In this document: one piece after another, positions 1 through 8,027 of the stretch
Numbering within the stretch: position 1 is the first letter of the stretch
How the letters are laid out: each line of letters opens with the position of its first letter
Notes under the pieces: model-generated
Databases searched by the model: none
Told to the model about the DNA's origin: nothing
The model's input: the letters and a program-made list of their open reading frames with translations, nothing else
Program-made: the position numbers and the translations under genes
Source of the DNA: an uncultured Myxococcales bacterium
GTDB taxonomy: Bacteria; Myxococcota_A; UBA9042
Assembly: GCA_903924465.1 (NCBI GenBank)
Contig: CAIYBN010000144.1
Span: 334,987 to 398,986, forward strand
Direction of reading: 5' to 3'
Length of the DNA stretch: 64,000 bases

Positions 1-536
1 CTGCACGCGGCGATCGCCGTCGCGCTCACGCCCGCTGCGGGTGGCCGACACAGGGCGATGGTCGTCAGCCACACGTCCGCGCGGGCGAGACCGATCGCGC
101 CCAGCATTTTGTCCAACAGCGCGCCCGCTTCACCCTGGAACGGCTGACCCGCGGCATCCTCCAGCGCGCCCGGCGCATCGCCGACAATCAGCACTTTTGC
201 GCGTGGATTGCCCTGACCGAACACGATCTGCGTGCGGCATTGGGCATGCGCACAGCGTTCACAACCCGTCACCCGAGCGCGCAGCTTTTCCAACATCAGG
301 ACCGGATCAGGGGTCGTTGCCTGAGGAATCGGCGCCGTCGTGCGCGCGGGCGGCGGCGCGATCGCGGGACGCGGAGGCGCGCGATCGGGCGGCGGCACAA
401 CCGAGGCCGCGACGGCCTGCTCCGGGCGCGCCCACGCGCGATCGACGACATCGGCACCTGTCCAGCGGGCAAAACGCAGCGACGCAGCGAGCGAGCGAAC
501 CAACTGCGCGGGATCGTCCTCGGGCAGTTCGGTCAT
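1..536 (-). CDS. Uracil-DNA glycosylase, type 4/5-like, 3' end cut off by the window
   Basis: Removes uracil from DNA as the first step of base excision repair. The reading frame starts at an ATG whose first base is 536 and runs off the window edge with no stop, so about 178 N-terminal residues are present. After a Pro/Ala-rich leader of about 75 residues comes a GCERCAHAQCRTQIVFG segment, then VLIVGDAPGALED, a GQPFQGEAG stretch and WLTTIALCRPP. These match the Fe-S ligand region, the uracil-pocket GEAPG-type loop and the following core of family 4/5 enzymes. The missing C-terminus would carry the second catalytic motif and the remaining cluster cysteines. It lies 20 bases downstream of the phosphatase-like lipoprotein gene on the same strand and may be co-transcribed with it. 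The family call is firm; type 4 versus 5 is not decidable here. Confidence 0.85.
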   Translation of the reverse strand, partial: MTELPEDDPAQLVRSLAASLRFARWTGADVVDRAWARPEQAVAASVVPPPDRAPPRPAIAPPPARTTAPIPQATTPDPVLMLEKLRARVTGCERCAHAQCRTQIVFGQGNPRAKVLIVGDAPGALEDAAGQPFQGEAGALLDKMLGAIGLARADVWLTTIALCRPPAAGVSATAIAAC

Positions 537-556
537 CGCTTCAACCTCCCTCACAG

Positions 557-1585
557 CTACCAGCGAATCCACGCGACCATCGGATCGTGGTCCGACGGCC
601 ACATCTGCAGATCGCCATAGGCGTGCAGATCGACGTGCCACTCCGGCACGGTAAACGTCGCGCCGGCCAGCCAGAGGTGGTCGATGCGGTTGGCCAAGCC
701 ATAGTCTGGCTTGGGCGTGCGGTTGCTGTCCACTTGCCATTTCACGGCGACGTCAAACGCATTGGTAAACTGGAAGCCACCCTTGCCATCCACACCTTTG
801 TCCAGGATCGCGTAGGCCTCCGTGTCGGGCGTCGAATTGAAATCGCCCACAAAGACGACCGGTTCCTGCTGGGCCATGGGGCCGAAACGCTGCAACGCCA
901 GCGGCGCCGAGAGCTTCTGGCTCGGCGTGTTGTTGTCAAAGTGCGTGCTCGCCATGACAAACGTGCGATTGGCCAGCTTGTCGTTGAGGCGCGCCCAGAA
1001 GATCAGCCGCGGAAATTGCCCACCGGTGGCAAAACCGTTGGAAAATGCCAGATCCGGCGTCGGGCTCAGCCAGATCGCCCCTTGATCCAGCACGTCGAAA
1101 CGCGACTTCCGGTAGAGAACCGCCGCGTCCGAGTACGTCTCAAAGCTATCGCCGAGGTCGGTCGTCTGATCGGTCGGCTTTTTGATGTAGAACAGGCTGC
1201 CGTACACGCCGCCCGTCGCGGTGATATCGCCGAGCATGTCGACGCTGGGATCCGGCGTGAACGTCTCCTGCACGCCGATCAGGTCGGGATCAAAGCGCGC
1301 GATCGTGTCGCGGACCATTGGCACGCGCGTGGCCCAGTCCTGCGGCCAGTCCGGATGATCGCTGTTCAGGCAAAATGGGCACATGACGTTGTAGGTCATG
1401 ACTTTGACGAGGTGCGGGTCGGCCGCCGTCACGTCCGCGCCCGTGGCATCGTTCGTTGCTGTCGCGTCTGCGCCCACATCCGCCGCGGCGTCCTCGGTCG
1501 CGGTCTTGGCCTGACCACAGCCACTCAAAAGTTGCGCAAATACGCCAGCTACCACCGCAATCTTGCTCTGCCACGTCGTCTGCAT
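557..1585 (-). CDS. Endonuclease/exonuclease/phosphatase-family lipoprotein
   Basis: A 342-residue secreted lipoprotein of the EEP superfamily, which cleaves phosphodiester or phosphate-ester bonds with a metal ion. The start at 1585 is preferred over one 29 codons upstream because it has a GAGGAG ribosome site about 7 bases before it and begins a lipoprotein signal ending in LLSGC. After an Ala/Asp-rich linker the EEP core is visible in order: MTYNVMCPF, GVQETF (metal-binding Glu), VGDFNSTPDT (Asp/Asn) and the C-terminal SDHDPMVAW (catalytic Asp-His). Substrate is unknown; members include nucleases, sphingomyelinases and inositol phosphatases. It is probably anchored to the envelope, so an extracellular or periplasmic substrate is likely. 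Confidence 0.85.
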   Translation of the reverse strand: MQTTWQSKIAVVAGVFAQLLSGCGQAKTATEDAAADVGADATATNDATGADVTAADPHLVKVMTYNVMCPFCLNSDHPDWPQDWATRVPMVRDTIARFDPDLIGVQETFTPDPSVDMLGDITATGGVYGSLFYIKKPTDQTTDLGDSFETYSDAAVLYRKSRFDVLDQGAIWLSPTPDLAFSNGFATGGQFPRLIFWARLNDKLANRTFVMASTHFDNNTPSQKLSAPLALQRFGPMAQQEPVVFVGDFNSTPDTEAYAILDKGVDGKGGFQFTNAFDVAVKWQVDSNRTPKPDYGLANRIDHLWLAGATFTVPEWHVDLHAYGDLQMWPSDHDPMVAWIRW

Positions 1586-1719
1586 TGCTGTCTCCTCTCG
1601 CCCGTCCGTCACGCATGCTGGCATGCATACCGCCGTCACGCTACCGTCATCGGACGCGCATATGCTGGTCACGGAGTCACGCGGTTGCCTGAGGTCACCG
1701 CCCGCCGTAGCATGAGCGG

Positions 1720-2739
1720 GTGAAGCACCGCCTGCCCTTTCTCACGATTCTTTTGCTGCTCGCGTGTCGCCCGACGCCACCGACGCCAGTGCGCCGGACG
1801 GTGCCACCCGTCGTTGCGCTGCCTGTGGACGTGACGGTCACGGTGGCATTGCCGCTGGACGATTCACAGGTGGACCTGCTGGCGGCCGTGGATGAGCCGA
1901 TGGCGTATGTCGGTCGTTTTGGTCACGCGACGGGCGGCCACAGCCACAGCATGGGCACTGCGCAAAATGGCTATCTGCTCAGCGGCTTGGCGGTGACGGA
2001 ATCGCCGGCGCTGCGGATCCTGCCGCAGACGCGGACCCGCGGCTTTCTTTGGGGCACCGGCGAACTCGTCCACCTGCTGGAGCGATCCGCGCAGGCGGTG
2101 GCGGACGAATACCCACGTTCCACGGTGCGCCTCGGCAACCTGTCCAAGGAGGGTGGCGGCGACATCGCACCCAGCCACAGCCACAATTCGGGGCGCGATG
2201 CCGACGTGCTGTTCTTCGCGTTCGACCGCAACGGCAGCGAGGCGGCGCCCAGCAACTTCGTGCATTTTGACGAGAATGGCTTGTCCGATTCGCCCGACCC
2301 CGGCCGCTGGGAATTCGACACGGCGCGCAATTGGGCCCTGGTGCATCGCTGGCTGACGGACCCGGACGTCGTGGTGCAGTGGATCTTCGTCAGTGTGCCG
2401 CTGCGCAACCGCCTGCTCGACTATGCGTTGCGCCAGCGTGAGCCGCAGAGCCTGCGCGATCGCGCCATGCATGTGCTGGTCCAGCCACGTGATTCCAGTC
2501 CGCATGCGGATCATTTTCACATCCGCATTGCTTGCCCGCCGGACGATCGGCCCAATTGTATCGACGGTTTTGGCCAGACGGCGCACGCGCGCGAGGCGCA
2601 GGTGGACGCGCTGCTGCAGATGTATGCGCATGGCTCACCGGAGGAACAGCGCTATGCCCGCGAATTGCTGACGCTGCCGGTGGATGGCAGCGTGGCGGAA
2701 CTGCCGCCGATTGAAGGGGATGAGGGCAAGCCGGAGTAG
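1720..2739 (+). CDS. Penicillin-insensitive murein endopeptidase (M74) family lipoprotein
   Basis: Likely cleaves D-alanyl-meso-diaminopimelate cross-links in peptidoglycan. The 339-residue product starts at a GTG and opens with a short hydrophobic leader ending in LLLLAC, a lipobox-like site. The MepA-type zinc motifs are present: SHSHNSGRDADV in the middle (His and Asp ligands) and HADHFHIRI near the C-terminus (HxH). A Cys pair (CPPDDRPNC) follows that could form a disulfide. It is divergent from the EEP lipoprotein and convergent with the small sigma-54-driven membrane protein. The GTG start is not backed by a strong ribosome site, so the N-terminus is less certain than the family. Confidence 0.85.
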   Translation: MKHRLPFLTILLLLACRPTPPTPVRRTVPPVVALPVDVTVTVALPLDDSQVDLLAAVDEPMAYVGRFGHATGGHSHSMGTAQNGYLLSGLAVTESPALRILPQTRTRGFLWGTGELVHLLERSAQAVADEYPRSTVRLGNLSKEGGGDIAPSHSHNSGRDADVLFFAFDRNGSEAAPSNFVHFDENGLSDSPDPGRWEFDTARNWALVHRWLTDPDVVVQWIFVSVPLRNRLLDYALRQREPQSLRDRAMHVLVQPRDSSPHADHFHIRIACPPDDRPNCIDGFGQTAHAREAQVDALLQMYAHGSPEEQRYARELLTLPVDGSVAELPPIEGDEGKPE

Positions 2740-2749
2740 CGAACTTTCT

Positions 2750-2785
2750 GCCACCTTGAAATGCCGAGACGGCAGGAAGGTGGGC
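2750..2785. terminator. Candidate bidirectional terminator between convergent genes
   Basis: The 48-base gap between convergent genes holds an imperfect inverted repeat (GCCACCTT at 2750-2757 against AAGGTGGGC at 2777-2785) enclosing an inner hairpin TGCC-GAGAC-GGCA at 2762-2774. There is no clear T-run on either side, so function is inferred from position and symmetry only. Confidence 0.4.
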
Positions 2786-2787
2786 GG

Positions 2788-3135
2788 TCACAATTCCTGT
2801 TCAATCTGGACTTTGGCTTTGACGGGCTCGGTCTCAGCCATGCGGCGCAGCATCGGCGCAAAAGGCAAACCGACGACTGTGCCGCAGAACGCGCCAATGA
2901 CCAGGAAGAAGAACAGCGAGGCGAACAGACCCAGAGCCATGCCGCCACCGGTGACGATGCGCCCCAGGATCGTCGGCTCGCCGGCGTTGCCAAAGAGTGC
3001 GGTCGTCATCATCAGGCCCATGTAGCCGCCGTAGAGGATTCCCGGCACCGCGCCGAGGACGAGATACGCAAGGAAGCTGACGCCAGCGCCGAGGTACGTG
3101 GGAAGAAGCTGGATGTGGTTGCGATAGGTTTTCAT
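2788..3135 (-). CDS. Small two-helix membrane protein, paralogue A of the cytochrome locus
   Basis: I do not recognise this 115-residue protein. It has a short basic N-terminus (MKTYRNHIQLLPTY) and two hydrophobic stretches of about 25-30 residues, roughly 16-42 and 62-95. The second is Gly/Phe-rich (GGGMALGLFASLFFFLVIGAF). The tail is charged. It is a close paralogue of the protein at 10023-10373 along its full length, strongest in LPTYxGxGxSFLAYL, ILYGGYMGL and the second helix. It lies beyond the 3' end of the cytochrome/two-component run but has its own sigma-54 promoter at 3189-3203, with a predicted leader of about 42 bases and paired palindromes further upstream. That suggests it belongs to the same regulon rather than being read through. 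A role in the inner-membrane cytochrome complex or its sensing is inference. Confidence 0.85.
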   Translation of the reverse strand: MKTYRNHIQLLPTYLGAGVSFLAYLVLGAVPGILYGGYMGLMMTTALFGNAGEPTILGRIVTGGGMALGLFASLFFFLVIGAFCGTVVGLPFAPMLRRMAETEPVKAKVQIEQEL

Positions 3136-3188
3136 GGGGTCCTCTCTGTGATGGGCGGCGTTTCGTGCGCACCTGTCTCCTTACCTAA

Positions 3189-3203
3189 GCAAGAACCGTG
3201 CCA
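3189..3203 (-). promoter_or_regulatory. Sigma-54 (-24/-12) promoter for small membrane protein A
   Basis: On the minus strand the sequence reads TGGCACGGTTCTTGC, an almost ideal -24/-12 element with GG and GC exactly ten bases apart. It sits about 54 bases upstream of the start codon at 3135. The block continues with TTAGG, and the same block recurs at 10427-10441. Confidence 0.88.
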
Positions 3204-3337
3204 AGTTTGATCATCCTGTACAATCAAGATGTTGCGATAGTGAACGTCGATTCGTCCGTCTGGCGTTCGCGGCGGATCCCGGCAAAGCGCGCGACTCATC
3301 ACCGTGATTACTTAGTGAATTCAGATTGTTTGGTTTG

Positions 3338-3377
3338 TGTCGGGAGAGTCGGACGGCTTGTCGCAGGTCACCGACAA
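3338..3377. promoter_or_regulatory. Paired palindromes: candidate activator (UAS) sites for the sigma-54 promoter
   Basis: Two 18-base dyads of the form TGTCG-N8-CGACA start 21 bases apart, about two helical turns: a degenerate one at 3338-3355 and a perfect one at 3359-3376 (extendable to TTGTCG-N8-CGACAA at 3358-3377). Their centres lie 157.5 and 178.5 bases upstream of the -12 C of the promoter at 3189-3203. The pair at 10576-10614 has the same sequence and exactly the same spacing to its own promoter. This is the arrangement expected for an NtrC-class activator, most likely the regulator encoded just downstream at 3421-4800. Confidence 0.72.
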
Positions 3378-3394
3378 CCAGACGAAGCGGGGGC

Positions 3395-3415
3395 GGCCGG
3401 CGTGGAAGCCCGGCC
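3395..3415 (-). terminator. GC hairpin just after the response-regulator gene
   Basis: A perfect 6-base stem GGCCGG/CCGGCC with a 9-base loop lies five bases past the stop codon of the response regulator. It has no T-run, so it may be only an attenuating or RNA-stabilising hairpin. Confidence 0.3.
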
Positions 3416-3420
3416 AGCGC

Positions 3421-4800
3421 TCACGCGTCGTGGTCGTAAGGCACACCCAGCGCCGCGAGCTTTTCATACAGCGTACTGCGGTGCAGGCCAGCCAAGTCCG
3501 CGGCTTTCTGGACGTTATGTCCGGCGCGGTCCATCAATTGGACAAAATAGCCGTGCTCAAAACTGCGGCGCGCGTCCTTGTACGGCGTGTCGATCGCCGC
3601 GGCCGCCACACCCGCGGCATTGCCTTTGTCGCGCAGCTCGCGTGGCAGCGACTCGGGGCGAATCTCGTCGCCATCGCACACCAGGGACGCCCGTTCGATC
3701 ACATGCTCCAGCTCGCGGACGTTGCCGGGCCACGGATACTCCAGCAGCAGCGCCATCGCCGACGCCGACACGGTGTGTGGCACGCGCGGGTGGTGGGCCG
3801 CCAGCTGCACCAGGAAGTGTTCGATCAGCGCGGGAATGTCCTCGGTGCGCTGGCGCAACGGCGGCAGGTCGATGCGCACGGTGTTGATGCGGTAGTACAG
3901 GTCCTGACGGAACTGGCCGCGGTCGACCAGATCCTCGATGGCGCGGTTGGACGCGCACACGAGGCGGACATCGGTCTTGGCCAATCTCCGGCTACCAACT
4001 CGATAATACTCGCCATTTTGCAGAACACGCAGCAACTTCGGCTGCAACGCCAGGCTCATGTCGCCAATTTCGTCGAGAAACAGCGTGCCGCCGTCCGCTT
4101 CAGCGAAGAACCCTTCTCGCGCTTCGCTGGCACCGGAGAACGCGCCTTTTTCGTGGCCGAACAGTTCGCTTTCCAGCAAGTGCTCCGGGATGGCGCTGCA
4201 GTTGATCGAGACAAACGACTGCTTGGAGCGTTCGCTCAATTGGTGAATCCGCTTGGCGAATACGTCCTTGCCGGTGCCACTTTCGCCCAACATCAGCACG
4301 GAAAAATCCGACGGCGCGACGCGCGCGATCAGGTCCATGACCGACGACATCGCGGGGGCCGCGCAGATGATGTCCTCGGACGCGGCACGCCGCGCCACTT
4401 CCGAACGCAAACGCTTGTTTTCACGCAGCAATTGCCTGTGTGCGATCGCGCGGTCGATCACGATCTCCAACTCCGCGGGATCAAATGGCTTGCGCAGGTA
4501 GTCAAAAGCACCGCGTTTCATCGCCTCGACGGCCGTCTCCACGGTGCCAAACGCGGTAATGAGCACGACGGGCAGATCGGGATCCGTCAGGTGCAGCCGT
4601 TCCAGCCCTTGCAGCCCATCGACATCGGGCATCCGCAGGTCGGTGACCACCACGTCGGCCGCTTCGTGGCGCAGGTACTCCTCCGCGGCGACCACGCCCG
4701 GCGCGACGATGGGCTTGTACTTGTGCGGGTCCAACAGGCGCAGGAACAGGTCGCGCGCAGACTGCTGGTCGTCGATGAACAGGATATTGGACCGCTTCAT
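3421..4800 (-). CDS. NtrC-family sigma-54-dependent response regulator
   Basis: Activates sigma-54 RNA polymerase when phosphorylated, probably by the kinase whose gene it overlaps by four bases (ATGA). The 459 residues are: receiver domain 1-120 with phosphoacceptor Asp54 and Lys104; AAA+ domain about 145-385 with Walker A GESGTGKD (172-179), sigma-54 loop GAFSGA (219-224) and Walker B GGTLFLDEIGD (237-247); and a Fis-type helix-turn-helix at about 427-449 (AGHNVQKAADLAGLHRSTLYEKL region). The loop differs from the usual GAFTGA by Thr to Ser, a conservative change known in active regulators. Gene order and the three sigma-54 promoters in this block make those promoters its likely targets, so it may control its own run through the promoter at 9767-9781. 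Confidence 0.95.
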   Translation of the reverse strand: MKRSNILFIDDQQSARDLFLRLLDPHKYKPIVAPGVVAAEEYLRHEAADVVVTDLRMPDVDGLQGLERLHLTDPDLPVVLITAFGTVETAVEAMKRGAFDYLRKPFDPAELEIVIDRAIAHRQLLRENKRLRSEVARRAASEDIICAAPAMSSVMDLIARVAPSDFSVLMLGESGTGKDVFAKRIHQLSERSKQSFVSINCSAIPEHLLESELFGHEKGAFSGASEAREGFFAEADGGTLFLDEIGDMSLALQPKLLRVLQNGEYYRVGSRRLAKTDVRLVCASNRAIEDLVDRGQFRQDLYYRINTVRIDLPPLRQRTEDIPALIEHFLVQLAAHHPRVPHTVSASAMALLLEYPWPGNVRELEHVIERASLVCDGDEIRPESLPRELRDKGNAAGVAAAAIDTPYKDARRSFEHGYFVQLMDRAGHNVQKAADLAGLHRSTLYEKLAALGVPYDHDA

Positions 4801-6734
4801 GCTGCCTCCTCCTTCGGCCCGGAGAGGGGCAACTCGATCACAAAGGTCGTGCCGACGCCGGGCGTGCTCTGGACGGTCAGCAGACCGCCGTGCACCTCGA
4901 TGATCTTGTGCGCGATGGACAGGCCCAGACCAGTGCCGGTGGCCATTTTTGTCGTGAAGAATGGGTCGAAGATGCGCTCCAAATGCTCTGGGGCAATGCC
5001 TTCGCCGGTGTCAGAGAAGCGCAAGGTGACGAGGCCGGTCGCGCTGGACGAACCCTCGATGCGCAGGCTGCGCTCCGGTCTGCCGGCCATCGCGTCCGCC
5101 GCGTTCAGGATGAGATTGATGAAGACCTGCACCAGCAGGCCACCATCGCAGCGCACGGCGTCGGGCACCGCATCCATCTCCACGTGCAAGGCCACGCCAT
5201 CGGCCCGCAGTCGGAAGGCGCACATCGCCACGGCTTCGCCAACCAAGCGTTCCAGCGACTCCGCACGGAAACTCAGGCGTCCCGGGCGGGCAAACTGCAG
5301 GAACCGCTCCAGAAGGGCGATCGCCCGCTGATTCTCATCGCGAATCGCCTGCAGATCGCTGCGGCGCGGATCGTCGCCCGGCGTGTCGCGCAGGAGCAGG
5401 GAAGCAAATCCGTGGATGGCGTGCATGTAATTGCCCAGTTCGTGCGCAAGCCCGGCCGCGATCGTGCCGAGCGAGATCAGCCGGTCGTGCCGGCGCATGC
5501 GGATCTCGACCAGGCGCGCGTGGGTCTCATCCGTGACCATCAGCACCACACCAATCGGCTGCTTGTTCACGCCCTGGATCGGGTACGCGCGGAAGAACAG
5601 GGTGCGCTTGCCACCCAGGACATCGGAGTCGACCGCGCGGTGCTCCAAGTCGGGCCCAGTCGCGCCAACCCGCACCAACTCGAGGGTCTGGCCTTTGCCG
5701 TTGCGCAGGACCTCGTCGACCATCCGCTGGAGTCCCGCCCCGTCGGGTACCAGCTCGGCGACCTTCAAGCCGGGCACGGGCCGCGTGAAACCATTCAGAT
5801 GGCGTCCGGCGCCGAGGTTCACTTCCACGATTTCGCCATTGCGATCGCAGGTAATCACGCCTTCTTCCATCGCGCGAAACACGGCTTGCAGGTAGTTCGC
5901 CGTTTCGCGCAAGTCGGCCGTGACCTCGTCGACGCGCTGGCGCAAACGATCGTTCAGTTGCCGTTGGCTGGCCATGAGCTTGGCGTTCTCGTCCTGCTCC
6001 GCACGCAAGGCCTTGACCAGATGGCCAAAACTCGCTTCCAGGACGCCCACTTCGTCGTCAGACGTCGGCGGTGGGATCGACACGTCGGCGAGCCGGCCCG
6101 CGGTCACCGCTTGGGCGGCATCGGTCAGAACGGACAGCGGCCGGGTGATGCGGCGGACGTAGATCGTGCCGAGCACCGCGCCCACGATCAGCCAGAACAA
6201 CCCCATGCCCAACGCGACGACGATGAGGCGCGTGGACTTGTCCGCGATTTCGCTGGACCGGAAGCGCAAGCCGACAAAGCCGACGACGACCGTGCCGCGC
6301 ACGATGGGAGCGGAAACCGCATACAGGATCTTGTCGCCGAAAAGTCCGAAGAGGCCGGGCTCGGACCGCGGCGGAACGAAGGCGTCAAAGTGCGTCTGAC
6401 GCAAACCACTTGATCCGCGTTGCGCCAGTACGGCGCCAAAACGGTCGGTAATCGTCAGGTCAACCAGATCGACGGCGTGGCCGACGCGATCGAGCAGCGA
6501 GTCGAACCGGCGCGGATCGGCCCCGTCGAGCAGCGCCGCACAACTGTTGGCAATGCCCTGGACGGCAATGGTGCCGTGCGCTGCCGCGTCGGCATCCAGG
6601 TCCGTCACTTCGCTCGACAGCCAGAACAAGGTCTGGCCCAGGAGAATCAGGCAGGTGATCGCGGACAACAGGATCACCAGCTTTCGCCGCAGCGAAAACG
6701 TGGGCTTGCGGATCCATTGCGTCCATCGAAACAC
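4797..6734 (-). CDS. Membrane sensor histidine kinase (HAMP-PAS-HisKA-HATPase)
   Basis: Senses an unknown signal and phosphorylates the adjacent NtrC-type regulator. I take the GTG at 6734 as start because it has a GGGGAG site nine bases before it and lies just after the preceding stop. An ATG at 6776 in the same frame has no ribosome site and overlaps the cytochrome gene. From the GTG: first membrane helix about 19-39, an extracytoplasmic domain of about 130 residues, second helix about 170-192, HAMP about 195-245, a PAS domain about 280-400, the H-box LAHELGNYMHAIHGFA with phospho-His431, the N-box NLILNAADAM, and G-boxes FSDTGEGIAPEH and GTGLGLSIAH. All catalytic motifs are intact. Co-transcription with cytochromes suggests a redox, quinone or acceptor cue, but that is inference. 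Confidence 0.93.
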   Translation of the reverse strand: MFRWTQWIRKPTFSLRRKLVILLSAITCLILLGQTLFWLSSEVTDLDADAAAHGTIAVQGIANSCAALLDGADPRRFDSLLDRVGHAVDLVDLTITDRFGAVLAQRGSSGLRQTHFDAFVPPRSEPGLFGLFGDKILYAVSAPIVRGTVVVGFVGLRFRSSEIADKSTRLIVVALGMGLFWLIVGAVLGTIYVRRITRPLSVLTDAAQAVTAGRLADVSIPPPTSDDEVGVLEASFGHLVKALRAEQDENAKLMASQRQLNDRLRQRVDEVTADLRETANYLQAVFRAMEEGVITCDRNGEIVEVNLGAGRHLNGFTRPVPGLKVAELVPDGAGLQRMVDEVLRNGKGQTLELVRVGATGPDLEHRAVDSDVLGGKRTLFFRAYPIQGVNKQPIGVVLMVTDETHARLVEIRMRRHDRLISLGTIAAGLAHELGNYMHAIHGFASLLLRDTPGDDPRRSDLQAIRDENQRAIALLERFLQFARPGRLSFRAESLERLVGEAVAMCAFRLRADGVALHVEMDAVPDAVRCDGGLLVQVFINLILNAADAMAGRPERSLRIEGSSSATGLVTLRFSDTGEGIAPEHLERIFDPFFTTKMATGTGLGLSIAHKIIEVHGGLLTVQSTPGVGTTFVIELPLSGPKEEAA

Positions 6735-6748
6735 AGCCTGGTTCTCCC

Positions 6749-7675
6749 CTACTTGCCGCTGTGGCAGCTCTGGCATGCCGCGCCCGCACCGTGGGACTTC
6801 ATCCCGTCATGGCAAACCATGCATTCGGTGTTCGTCACGCGCCAGGTATGCGCCTTGTGGCAGTCGACACATTGCTGGTGCTCGGCCTCGGCATGCAGAC
6901 CGCGCCGTTCCATGTGGGTGTGGCAAGACGCACAGCCGACCAGACCTTGGGGCGTCGCGTCGTGCGGCCGGTGGCAAACGGAGCACGCGAAGTTGGCCAT
7001 GTGGTGATCTTTGGAGTAATCCTTGAACGCCACGCCGCGCGAGGCATGACAGTCGATGCAGTCATGCTGGGACGGCAACAGCGTCGCGGCATGTTTGCGA
7101 AAGCTGTGACAGGCGTTGCAGTGCAGGGGCGCCATGCCGGTAATCCGCACGGTCTCCTTCTCGTGGCACTGACCACAGGAATCCACCGCGTTGGCATACT
7201 TGTGAATCGCCCTGCCGTGGCAGGACTTGCACGTGACGTTGGGCTGCTTGAGATGCATCTCGTGGCCCACCGTTCCCGCGATGCTCGGCACGGGTCCGGT
7301 CTGATCGAAGTGGCAACCCGCGCACGCGCTCATCGGCACGTCGGGCGCGTGCAGGCGGCGAGGCTGACCGGATTTCGGCATCGTCTGGTTGCGCAGGACA
7401 TACGCGCGGAACATGTCGGCAGCTTGCTCCAGCGTCTGCTTGTGGCAGGACTGGCAAGCGACCTTTTGATGCGAACCAGGCGCCCAGAACGCAAGCTGCT
7501 CCCGCGCAACGTGGCATTGGGCGCAGTAGCGCGGATCGGTCTGGATGTAATTCGCCGTCGAGCGCCACGTGACGTACATCGCCAGCAGCAGCGCAGGCGT
7601 CAGCCCAAACAGCAGCAGGCGCCACGCTGTCGTTGTGAAGGGCCATCGCGAAGGTGGATCAGTGGCATCCCGCAC
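6749..7675 (-). CDS. Dodecaheme NapC/NirT-like membrane-anchored cytochrome c
   Basis: An electron-transfer protein anchored in the inner membrane with its hemes outside the cytoplasm. The 308 residues start at a GTG with AAGGAG four to five bases upstream, overlapping the previous gene by 17 bases. One N-terminal helix (about 17-37, WRLLLFGLTPALLLAMYVTW) is followed by twelve CxxCH sites: CAQCH, CQSCH, CAGCH, CKSCH, CGQCH, CNACH, CIDCH, CSVCH, CASCH, CVDCH, CMVCH and CQSCH. The anchor followed by YIQTDPRYCAQCH resembles the start of NapC/NrfH quinol dehydrogenases, but those carry four or five hemes, so the C-terminal two-thirds is extra multiheme wire. It probably accepts electrons from quinol or the adjacent cytochrome b and passes them on across the periplasm. 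Confidence 0.93.
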   Translation of the reverse strand: MRDATDPPSRWPFTTTAWRLLLFGLTPALLLAMYVTWRSTANYIQTDPRYCAQCHVAREQLAFWAPGSHQKVACQSCHKQTLEQAADMFRAYVLRNQTMPKSGQPRRLHAPDVPMSACAGCHFDQTGPVPSIAGTVGHEMHLKQPNVTCKSCHGRAIHKYANAVDSCGQCHEKETVRITGMAPLHCNACHSFRKHAATLLPSQHDCIDCHASRGVAFKDYSKDHHMANFACSVCHRPHDATPQGLVGCASCHTHMERRGLHAEAEHQQCVDCHKAHTWRVTNTECMVCHDGMKSHGAGAACQSCHSGK

Positions 7676-8027
7676 ACGTCTCCTTGCGGATCACCACTTG
7701 AAAGTGACCCTCGAAAGCGTGGCACATATGACAGTGACCGACGCCCTCGTCCTGATGGAGTGTATGCGAAAACTCCGGCTTTGGCTCCCCTGCCGCCGCG
7801 CCCGGCTGGACCAGCGGCTTTGGCTTGCCTTTGCGAAAGTGCTCGATGTTGTGACAGCCAAAGCATGGCAGCCGTTCCAACCGCGACAGTGCGGGCTTGT
7901 GCGTCGGAGTCGGTGCCACAGCATGGGCGCTCGCGGCTGGCGTCTCCAAGGCGGCTTGGACGGAGAAGCCGACAAAGACCGTCGAGGCGACCGCTCCCAG
8001 GAGGATGACCACACTCTTGGCGTTCAT
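7659..8027 (-). CDS. Secreted triheme cytochrome c
   Basis: A 122-residue periplasmic c-type cytochrome. The start at 8027 overlaps the stop of the bc-type gene as ATGA and has AGAGGG upstream. A signal peptide of about 25 residues ends near VQA. Three heme sites follow: CFGCH, CHMCH and a C-terminal CAGCH that is the very end of the protein. Additional His residues (SHTLHQ, HFQ) could be distal ligands. Its position between the membrane cytochrome b fusion and the dodecaheme protein suggests a small shuttle or subunit linking them. Which heme contacts which partner cannot be told from sequence. Confidence 0.88.
   Translation of the reverse strand: MNAKSVVILLGAVASTVFVGFSVQAALETPAASAHAVAPTPTHKPALSRLERLPCFGCHNIEHFRKGKPKPLVQPGAAAGEPKPEFSHTLHQDEGVGHCHMCHAFEGHFQVVIRKETCAGCH

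Noticed and set aside
41..1723. 560-codon open frame on the plus strand
   Set aside because: Shadow of the UDG and EEP genes on the minus strand; Arg/Pro-rich without any family feature.
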